Shown here: positions 1-5,225 of the stretch, piece by piece
Layout: each line of letters opens with the position of its first letter
Position numbering within the stretch: the first letter of the stretch is position 1
Assembly (NCBI GenBank): GCA_910587015.1
Contig: CAJUME010000001.1
Span: forward strand, 1-7,657
From: an uncultured Christensenella sp.
GTDB taxonomy: Bacteria; Bacillota; Clostridia; Christensenellales; Borkfalkiaceae
Direction of reading: 5' to 3'
DNA length: 7,657 nucleotides
Made by a program: the position numbers and the translations under genes
Notes under the pieces: model-generated
What the model was told of the DNA's origin: nothing
Database searches by the model: none
What the model saw: only the letters and a program-made list of their open reading frames with translations

Positions 1-21
1 AAGGGGGGTGGGCGCTTTACA

Positions 22-42
22 TTAATCAGGCATTCCACCTCC
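22..42 (-). other. Shine-Dalgarno-like site followed by a 3-codon ORF at the contig edge
   Basis: Read on the minus strand, a strong GGAGGT (plus 37-42) is followed 3 nt later by ATG CCT GAT TAA (plus 22-33). This would be a ribosome binding site for a gene running off the left edge, but the only ATG in range opens a 3-codon frame. Either a real start lies out of view, the terminal bases contain an error, or a rare start such as CTG is used. No terminator hairpin is visible between the phospholipase-like gene and the edge. Confidence 0.25.
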
Positions 43-46
43 AAAT

Positions 47-721
47 CTATCTCTGCAAAAACTCTTTATTGAAAATTGCCCCGTCAATATCCCCCGACAA
101 AACGCATTTCACGCACTTTATTCCAAGCTCAACAGCCTCCTCAACCGCGCCCGCAAGTGCGGAAAAATCGTATTCGCAGACGTAGGTCTGCTTTTTTGTT
201 TTGTACAGCCAGCGGGTGTACACAAAATGCCTTTTAAGGCACCGCTCAATGCCCGTAACGGTCACGTCCGGCTCAATAAGCTTAATCGCGTCATACACCG
301 CAAAGGTGTTTTCAAGCAGTCTTTCGCGCGGCATAATAGTCCTCCGTATCCCGAAGTACTTGCTTATAAACAGCCCCAAATCGTTTTCAAACCTCTGGTG
401 TGCCAAAGGGTGCTTGTGTGCGTTTTCATAGGCGTATACAGCGGGGTGCAGCGTGCAGTCAAGCGCGTAGTGGGTGGCGTAGCCCGCCGCATATGCGCTG
501 TTTGCGCCCTTCAGGGCGTTAAAAAGCTGTTCCGCGCCTCTGCGGTGCAAATCCCTGCCGAGGTTGGTTTTGGTCAGCTTATAGTTATACATAAAAAACA
601 CGTCCGCGCCCAGCGCGCCAAGCGTGTATAAGGTCTTGTTTTTAAGCAAAAGCTTGTCCGCCGCGCCAAGCCTTTCAAAAATCTTTTCGGCGGCAATCAC
701 GTGGGAAAAATAATCAGGCAT
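47..721 (-). CDS. Zinc-dependent phospholipase C family protein
   Basis: A 224-residue protein resembling the zinc-dependent phospholipase C / S1-P1 nuclease-like fold (PF00882 type), whose founding members hydrolyse phospholipids using three zinc ions held by His and Asp. Family-type features are the N-terminal MPDYFSHVIAAE with His7, LGALGADVFF around Asp40, His59, and the AGYATHYALDCTLHP block (residues 79-93) with His84, Asp88 and His92, followed by His104, His108 and Glu112. No signal peptide is visible, which differs from the secreted clostridial toxins. Many cytosolic members of this family in gut Clostridia are uncharacterised, so the substrate is unknown. The ATG lies 1 nt after the glycosylase stop (TAG-T-ATG) and has no clear ribosome binding site, suggesting translational coupling. 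Family assignment is good; enzymatic activity is inference. Confidence 0.8.
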   Translation of the reverse strand: MPDYFSHVIAAEKIFERLGAADKLLLKNKTLYTLGALGADVFFMYNYKLTKTNLGRDLHRRGAEQLFNALKGANSAYAAGYATHYALDCTLHPAVYAYENAHKHPLAHQRFENDLGLFISKYFGIRRTIMPRERLLENTFAVYDAIKLIEPDVTVTGIERCLKRHFVYTRWLYKTKKQTYVCEYDFSALAGAVEEAVELGIKCVKCVLSGDIDGAIFNKEFLQR

Positions 722-722
722 A

Positions 723-1550
723 CTATAAGCTTTGCCGTTTTCCGTAAAATAAATACTGCTGTATATATCCGGAATCCTCTCCGAACAGCCCCGTAAAATA
801 CTCGCAAATCTTATTTCTGTCCGTCAAAGCGCCCTTAAAGTCCTCTTTATAAATCCTTTCAATCCACACGTCCACGGGGAAGCTCCCGCGCTTTCCAAAC
901 CCGAACAAGGCAACGCAGTCGGCAACCTTCGCGCCGATTCCCTTGTATGTCAAAAGCTGTTTTTTAAGCTCTGCGCCGTCCAGTCCGTCAAGTCCGCTTA
1001 TGCCCTCCGTCAAAATCCTTGCAGAGGTTTCGGCAAGGAAAACATCGCGGTATCCGCACCCCGCATTGCGGAAAAATTCCGCGCCCGCGCCCGCAAGCGC
1101 GGCGGTGGAGGGGAAGGTGAAATATTCCTTTCCGCAAAGCTCTCTTTTTTCGCCCAGCCCCCCGCATATGCGCGAAATAATGCCCTTAATCCGCGGAATA
1201 TTATTGTTCTGCGAAATTATAAAGGAGTATATCATTTCCTCCTTGTTCTGGTTCAGCAGCCGCAACCCTTTAAAAAGCTCGGCAGAGCGCGTCAACAGCG
1301 GTATATTGTGGGACTTAGCGCGGCTTACTATTTCGGAATAATCGCGGTTCAAATCAAAATATTCATAAAAATAATCGCTGTCCTCGCTTTCCACAACCGT
1401 CTTACAGCCGTCCGTGTGAATGTAACATGCCTTGTCTGCGGAAACCACAAAATACCCGTCCTTGAACGGCTCAAAGCGGAAAACCTGTCCGCAGTCAAGC
1501 ACGTGCTCGGGGTTGAAATAGGTGCTGTCAAAATCGAAACGCATACACAA
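723..1550 (-). CDS. ogg: 8-oxoguanine DNA glycosylase / AP lyase (OGG1 type, HhH-GPD)
   Basis: Base-excision repair enzyme that removes 8-oxoguanine and nicks the abasic site. The N-terminal OGG domain has the CGQVFRF motif (residues 20-26), followed by SQNNNIPRI (113-121), matching the NNN motif of human OGG1. The helix-hairpin-helix GIGAKVADC (204-212) carries the presumed catalytic Lys208, and PVDV carries Asp227. The 19-residue Lys-to-Asp spacing equals K249-D268 of human OGG1. Cys212 fits C253, and Gln264 and Phe268 in the C-terminal helix fit Q315 and F319, so the recognition pocket looks intact. Human H270 is Trp229 here. The given start is TTG, with AAGGA 5 nt upstream. An in-frame ATG two codons later (plus 1542-1544) is the alternative, with an 11-nt spacing. 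First gene of a unit with the phospholipase-like gene. Confidence 0.93.
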   Translation of the reverse strand: MCMRFDFDSTYFNPEHVLDCGQVFRFEPFKDGYFVVSADKACYIHTDGCKTVVESEDSDYFYEYFDLNRDYSEIVSRAKSHNIPLLTRSAELFKGLRLLNQNKEEMIYSFIISQNNNIPRIKGIISRICGGLGEKRELCGKEYFTFPSTAALAGAGAEFFRNAGCGYRDVFLAETSARILTEGISGLDGLDGAELKKQLLTYKGIGAKVADCVALFGFGKRGSFPVDVWIERIYKEDFKGALTDRNKICEYFTGLFGEDSGYIQQYLFYGKRQSL

Positions 1551-1575
1551 AATTTTCCTTTGTAAAGCAGTATAA

Positions 1576-1606
1576 AAAATGCAACCGCATTTAACGGTTG
1601 CATTTT
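1576..1606 (-). terminator. Intrinsic terminator of the PadR/HAAS/DUF4097 operon
   Basis: A 12-bp stem, AAAATGCAACCG (1576-1587) pairing with CGGTTGCATTTT (1595-1606), encloses a 7-nt loop. On the minus strand the stem runs into six T residues (complement of A1574-1579). It lies 25 nt beyond the DUF4097 stop and upstream of the glycosylase, so it separates two same-strand units. The plus-strand T run (TTTT, inside the stem) is weaker, so this is mainly a minus-strand terminator. A TATACT hexamer reading minus (plus 1569-1574) overlaps the T run and might be the -10 of the glycosylase promoter, but no good -35 accompanies it. Confidence 0.85.
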
Positions 1607-1630
1607 ATCATTTATGAAGCTTGTTGTCAA

Positions 1631-2488
1631 TCAGCCCTCCGCAAAGTCCAGCTTCACAGTTCCCGCCGAAATTTTCACATAAATCTTTTTTTCTGTCGTG
1701 CCGGTGGCCGTATCCACGTTGCAGGTCCCCGCAGACTTATTCACGTTTATATTATATTCCGACTGCTCTCCCGCAAAGCCCGCCTTAATCGTTCCGGCCG
1801 AAGCCTTAAAGGAGGTTTCGGGGCTTACAATTTTCGTCATTTTAACCGTTCCCGCAGATATATCGCACACAACGCCGTTTGCGGTAATTTCGTTTATCTC
1901 CACGGTTCCCGCGCTAAGTCTTGCGTAAAAGTCCCCGCATACAATATTGCCCGCCTTAACGCTGCCCGCGTCAAGCTTAATATCCAAAGCCTTGCACGTC
2001 ATATTTTCCACATAAACGTTGCCCGCGTCCAAATTCATCTTAACGTTTCCGTAGTTTCCGTCCGCAAGCTTCACGTTACCCGCGTCAAGCTTAACCTGAG
2101 TATCGTAAATTTTGTCTTTCGGCAGTTTAATAACCGTTTCGGGTACGTTCACGGGCAACCAGCTGAACCAATGCCAGAACGAGTTGTCAACCGTCACAAT
2201 CACAAGCGTTCCGTCATTCTCGGTAATGGAGTAGCCGAAATCCTCACACTCGGGATAGTCCACGGTAATGGTTTCTCCGTCGTAAAATTCCGTTCTCACC
2301 GTTCCTATATCTATATCCAGAGACAAAACGTTTAAATCTCTGTTTTCCGAAGCGTACGCCTTCATTTCAAAGTTATAGTTTGCGTTCGGCAGCTTCCAGC
2401 CGTTCAGCCACAGTCCGCCAATCAATACGGCAACGCCGATAACGGCAATCACCGCGCCGGCAATAATTCCTTTAACCCAAGCCTTCAT
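1631..2488 (-). CDS. DUF4097 family membrane-anchored beta-repeat protein
   Basis: A 285-residue protein with a short basic N-terminus, one membrane segment (about residues 7-29) and a long extracytoplasmic region rich in beta-strand pattern. This fits the DUF4097 / putative adhesin (LiaG-like) family, usually found in envelope-stress operons beside PadR and HAAS/DUF1700 proteins. Residues 134-279 carry eight copies of a [LI][DS]AG[NST]V-type motif, at 134, 153, 172, 191, 210, 229, 251 and 273. The first six are spaced exactly 19 residues apart and the last two 22, as expected of rungs in a right-handed beta-solenoid. The first three use LDAG and the later ones SAG. ATG start with GGAGG 7 nt upstream, only 2 nt after the HAAS gene stop. 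Biochemical role unknown; surface structure or signalling partner is inference. Confidence 0.85.
   Translation of the reverse strand: MKAWVKGIIAGAVIAVIGVAVLIGGLWLNGWKLPNANYNFEMKAYASENRDLNVLSLDIDIGTVRTEFYDGETITVDYPECEDFGYSITENDGTLVIVTVDNSFWHWFSWLPVNVPETVIKLPKDKIYDTQVKLDAGNVKLADGNYGNVKMNLDAGNVYVENMTCKALDIKLDAGSVKAGNIVCGDFYARLSAGTVEINEITANGVVCDISAGTVKMTKIVSPETSFKASAGTIKAGFAGEQSEYNINVNKSAGTCNVDTATGTTEKKIYVKISAGTVKLDFAEG
1661..2089 (-). repeat. Eight-unit AG-motif protein repeat (19-residue, then 22-residue period)
   Basis: This segment encodes residues 134-276 of the DUF4097 protein. The AG motif recurs at intervals of 57, 57, 57, 57, 57, 66 and 66 bp. At DNA level the 16-mer CCCGCGTCAAGCTTAA occurs exactly twice (1965-1980 and 2079-2094), 114 bp apart, which is two units. 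The intervening unit has diverged after the first 8 bases. Confidence 0.85.
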
Positions 2489-2490
2489 TT

Positions 2491-3324
2491 TTACGCCTCC
2501 TTCCCGCTGAACAGCGATTTAAGCCAACGGAAGAATTTCCCGAACAGCGTCCACATCAGCTTTATAAGCTTAATAAACAGCGGAATAAGCGCAATGCACA
2601 CGCCGCAGATAATAATTCCGACGCCCGTCTCGCACAGTCCCGCCGCAATCCCGTGCGCGACCATTGTGCCTATGCCGGAGCCAACCGCAGCCACGCCCGA
2701 AATAAGCGCGGCAAAGGGTGCCACGCACACGCCTGCGGTAATGCCGACCATTGCAATTATAACACCGCAAATGGGCACTGCAAAAATTATGCACAGCAAC
2801 ACAAACACCCAAGTATAGTCGCCGCTCTCCTTCTTTTTTGGCGCCGAAGCGGGTGAGGGAGGGGGAGGAGGGGTATGCGTTGCCCCCGATGCAGCCCTCG
2901 GTGCAGTCCTCGGTGCGGGCTCGTTGGCGTAGTTATAGCTTTCAAAGTCGCCCGCGCCCCGTCTTGCGCGTTCGCGCTCGCGTCTGCGCTTTTCCGCCTC
3001 GATACTGCGCAGCCTTTCCTCGTCGCGCCTCGCCGTTTCCTCGCGCCGTCTGCGTTCCTCGTCGTCGCGCCGCGCCCTCTCGTCAAGCCGTGCGTTGCGC
3101 GGCTCGTAATAATCGTTGTAATCCCCGCCGCGGTTCTCGGCAAGTATTCTCTGCGCCGCGTCGTAGGGCGCGCCGAAGTCCTCTATAATTTCCCTCTCGG
3201 TAAAGCCCGCGTCCCGTCTGTCGGCGTACGCCTCTGCGTAATAATCCAGCACGCGCCTGCGCTCGCTTTCGGCAACGCTCAGCAAATTCGATTTCAGCTC
3301 ATCGCGCCATTCGTTATAGGTCAT
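2491..3324 (-). CDS. HAAS/DUF1700 domain membrane protein
   Basis: A 277-residue protein. Residues 1-63 match the HAAS/DUF1700 helical domain (MTYNEWRDEL at the start, then FTEREIIEDFGAPYDAAQRIL), which is habitually encoded next to PadR-type repressors and is thought to relay signals to them. Residues 73-123 are almost entirely Arg, Glu and Asp with some Ala, predicting a single long charged helix or coiled coil. Residues 134-163 are Pro/Ala-rich (TPPPPPSPAS). Residues 171-253 hold about three hydrophobic membrane segments rich in Gly, Ala and Cys, followed by a basic-aromatic tail (WTLFGKFFRWLKSLF). The start ATG overlaps the PadR stop as ATGA, and GGAGG lies 6 nt upstream. Topology suggests a cytoplasmic sensor domain tethered to the membrane. 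Exact function unknown. Confidence 0.85.
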   Translation of the reverse strand: MTYNEWRDELKSNLLSVAESERRRVLDYYAEAYADRRDAGFTEREIIEDFGAPYDAAQRILAENRGGDYNDYYEPRNARLDERARRDDEERRRREETARRDEERLRSIEAEKRRRERERARRGAGDFESYNYANEPAPRTAPRAASGATHTPPPPPSPASAPKKKESGDYTWVFVLLCIIFAVPICGVIIAMVGITAGVCVAPFAALISGVAAVGSGIGTMVAHGIAAGLCETGVGIIICGVCIALIPLFIKLIKLMWTLFGKFFRWLKSLFSGKEA

Positions 3325-3632
3325 ATTCTTCCTCCGAAGATTTTTTTATAAATATGGTTTATTTCCAGCAAATCGTCCCTGCCGGAAACCAGCTTTTTCA
3401 GTCCCGCGTGCGAAATTTTATAATACCGTCGCAATCGTCCGCTGTACTCCGCCGTCCGCGCGGTAATAAATCCGCCCGCCTCCAATCTTTTCAAAATGGG
3501 GTACAGTGTGCTTTCGGATATCTCAATCACGCCTTCCAAATCGCTTATAATTTTATAGCCGTAGCTCTCTCCTTTGGAAATAGCGTGCAGTACGCAAACG
3601 TCCAAAATTCCTTTTTTCAATTGAATATCCAT
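3321..3632 (-). CDS. PadR family transcriptional regulator
   Basis: A 103-residue winged-helix repressor of the short PadR class. Visible hallmarks are the N-terminal LKKGILDVCVLHAI helix, SYGYKI (residues 23-28), the recognition-helix region ESTLYPILKRLEAGG (40-54), and the wing GRLRRYYKISHAGLKKL (65-81). A single C-terminal helix (about 83-99) would form the dimer interface. Such proteins bind dyads at their own promoters and release on ligand binding or membrane stress. It is the first gene of the operon, directly behind a near-consensus promoter with an overlapping dyad, so autorepression is likely. The ribosome binding site is weak (GGGG, 9 nt before ATG) and the predicted leader is about 18 nt. 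The stop overlaps the HAAS start by 4 nt. Confidence 0.93.
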   Translation of the reverse strand: MDIQLKKGILDVCVLHAISKGESYGYKIISDLEGVIEISESTLYPILKRLEAGGFITARTAEYSGRLRRYYKISHAGLKKLVSGRDDLLEINHIYKKIFGGRI

Positions 3633-3652
3633 TTACAAATACCCCGCTTTGT

Positions 3653-3679
3653 CTAATACTATACATTGCAGAGTATGAG
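3653..3679. promoter_or_regulatory. Candidate PadR operator (imperfect dyad)
   Basis: The arms CTAATACT (3653-3660) and AGTATGAG (3672-3679) are inverted repeats matching at 7 of 8 positions, separated by 11 nt and centred at 3666. The dyad covers the -10 hexamer and most of the spacer of the PadR promoter, so a dimer bound there would block RNA polymerase. Assignment to this PadR protein is inferred from position; known PadR sites are also dyads but vary in sequence. Confidence 0.55.
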
Positions 3680-3686
3680 TTGTCAA
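3658..3686 (-). promoter_or_regulatory. Sigma-A promoter of the PadR/HAAS/DUF4097 operon
   Basis: On the minus strand, TTGACA (plus 3681-3686, perfect -35) is followed by exactly 17 nt and then TATAGT (plus 3658-3663, 5 of 6 to TATAAT). The expected start of transcription is near 3651, about 19 nt before the PadR ATG. A promoter this strong usually needs a repressor, which fits the overlapping dyad. Confidence 0.85.
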
Positions 3687-3757
3687 GTATTTTTTGTTAA
3701 AATTTTCCGCAATTTCAGGTTGCGCGGTTGCCGCCCGTTGCGCGCCGCAAAAAGGGA

Positions 3758-3786
3758 GTATTATTTAAAAATTATTACTGATAATA
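3758..3786 (+). promoter_or_regulatory. Possible sigma-G-like promoter for the ger operon
   Basis: GTATT (3758-3762), a 17-nt spacer and GATAATA (3780-3786) resemble the forespore sigma-G consensus GHATR / CATNHTA, with one mismatch in each box. Germinant-receptor operons are known to be sigma-G dependent in Bacillus. The difficulty is that transcription would begin at about the ATG at 3792, giving a nearly leaderless mRNA. No better plus-strand promoter was found between 3664 and 3791. Confidence 0.25.
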
Positions 3787-3791
3787 TTTTT

Positions 3792-5225
3792 ATGGTCACT
3801 CTGGAAAAAAATATTAAATCGGTAAAAAATATCCTCACCTCACAGGATATCCTCGTTTTCGAATTTTCTGCGGAAAGCGGTAAAAAATTCGCCGTAATCT
3901 ATGCGGACGGCGTAGCCGACAAGGCGCTTATAGGCGAGCTGGTCATAAAGCCCTTAAAATACTCGCCCGCAGACTGCAATTTAACGGCGGCAAAGCAGCT
4001 TCTCGCCTCGCCGGAGGTCAAGGACGGCAAAAAAATTCAGGACGCCGTCAAAGAGGTTTCCGACGGCAACGCCGTGCTGTTTGTTGACGGAGAAAAGGAC
4101 TTCATAATAATCGGCATTAAAAATCCCCCCGGCAGAAGCGTGGCAGAGCCCCCTACACAGGTCGCCGTCCACGGCCCGAGGGAGGGCTTTACCGAGGATA
4201 TAAAGGTCAACCTCGGGCTTATCCGCAAGCGCATAAAAACGGAAAAGCTCCAAATAAAAATGCTAAAAACGGGGGAGAAGTCAGAAACCGCCGTATCCAT
4301 AGTATATATAAAGGGCGTCTGTCCCGACGACCTCCCCAAAAAAATCGAGCGCGAGATAATGCAGAACAAAATAGACATTATCCCCGACAGCTCGTATATC
4401 GCGCAGTTCCTCGCCCAGCGCCCGCGCTCGCTGTTCAAGCAGTGCGGCACGTCTGAAAAGCCGGACGTTTTCTGCGCCAAGCTGTGCGAGGGCAGGGTGG
4501 GCATAGTGGTGGACGGTTCGCCGATAGCCCTCACCGCGCCGTATATGCTTGTGGAGGACTTCCAGTCGGTAGAAGACTATTACACAATATCCTACCGTGC
4601 CACAACGCTGCGCATGCTCCGCATTTTCTCAATCATAATCGGGCTTATGCTCCCCGCGCTGTACATTTCCGCCCAGCTCTTCAAAATCCAGATAATCCCC
4701 TTTCAATTGCTCCTCAAAATTTCCAGCTCGGTCGCGGGTCTTGCGCTTTCGCCGAGTACTGAAATGTTTTTAACGCTTTTCGTGCTTGAAGTTCTCAACG
4801 AGGCGTCAATCCGAATGCCCAAATACGTCGGACTTGCGCTTTCGGTCGTCGGCGCGCTTGTGCTCGGCGATACCGCGGTCAAGGCTGGCGTCATATCCAC
4901 GCCCGCAATAATAATTATCGCGTTTTCGGCAATCTGTCTTTACACCGTCCCCAACGCGGTGGAAATGACAACCACGCTCAGGTGGATGTACCTTATAATC
5001 GCGGGCAGCATGGGCCCCTTCGGTATGGTCGTTTTAACGGCATTTCTTTTATGCTATATGGTCGGCGAGCAGTCGTACGGCGTGCCGCTCATTGCCCCGT
5101 TCGCACCGCTCGTCAAAAGCGATTTGTACGACAGCCTTGTCAAAGCAAATCTGTATACGCTCAACCGCCGCCCCAGGGTTTTAAAGGCAAAGGAGAAGGT
5201 AAGACTTGAAAGAAATGAAGATTAA
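3792..5225 (+). CDS. gerAA: Spore germination protein, GerA/SpoVAF family (receptor A subunit)
   Basis: A-subunit of a nutrient germinant receptor in the spore inner membrane. From the ATG at 3792 it is 477 residues, close to the usual size of about 480. The cytosolic N-terminal half has VLFVDG (95-100), the family signature GPREGFTEDIKVNLGLIR (128-145) and EGRVGIVVDGSP (233-244). The C-terminal half has several hydrophobic segments between about 276 and 425, then SYGVPLIAPFAP (428-439) and a charged tail. The frame stays open upstream to 3666, but that part lies over the PadR promoter and is not family-like. ATG 3792 lacks a good ribosome binding site: GGGAG at 3754-3758 is over 30 nt away. 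First gene of the A-B-C operon. The symbol denotes subunit class; which Ger paralogue it is cannot be told. Confidence 0.93.
   Translation: MVTLEKNIKSVKNILTSQDILVFEFSAESGKKFAVIYADGVADKALIGELVIKPLKYSPADCNLTAAKQLLASPEVKDGKKIQDAVKEVSDGNAVLFVDGEKDFIIIGIKNPPGRSVAEPPTQVAVHGPREGFTEDIKVNLGLIRKRIKTEKLQIKMLKTGEKSETAVSIVYIKGVCPDDLPKKIEREIMQNKIDIIPDSSYIAQFLAQRPRSLFKQCGTSEKPDVFCAKLCEGRVGIVVDGSPIALTAPYMLVEDFQSVEDYYTISYRATTLRMLRIFSIIIGLMLPALYISAQLFKIQIIPFQLLLKISSSVAGLALSPSTEMFLTLFVLEVLNEASIRMPKYVGLALSVVGALVLGDTAVKAGVISTPAIIIIAFSAICLYTVPNAVEMTTTLRWMYLIIAGSMGPFGMVVLTAFLLCYMVGEQSYGVPLIAPFAPLVKSDLYDSLVKANLYTLNRRPRVLKAKEKVRLERNED

Noticed and set aside
24..721. Shared 11-mer TAATCAGGCAT at 24-34 and 711-721 as a possible direct repeat flanking the phospholipase-like gene
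   Set aside because: Several 11-base matches are expected by chance in a window this size, and nothing else suggests an attachment site or insertion.
1598..2335. 245-residue open frame on the plus strand opposite the DUF4097 gene
   Set aside because: It is antisense to a well-supported repeat protein; the openness follows from the repeated codon pattern. The product is His/Arg/Asn-rich with no recognisable domain.
2875..3351. 158-residue open frame on the plus strand (and further frames at 2787-3188)
   Set aside because: These are shadows of the GC-rich Arg/Glu/Pro-coding stretch of the HAAS gene; the products are low-complexity Arg/Ala/Pro sequence without domain features.
3720..3750. Imperfect GC-rich inverted repeat in the ger leader region (TTGCGCGG versus CGCGCCGCAA)
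   Set aside because: Pairing needs a bulge, no T run follows, and there is no conserved riboswitch or attenuator feature; it is not convincing as a terminator or regulatory RNA.
3666..3791. N-terminal extension of the GerA protein from a TTG at 3666
   Set aside because: It would run through the PadR promoter and operator, and its sequence does not resemble GerA N-termini. ATG 3792 gives the usual family length.
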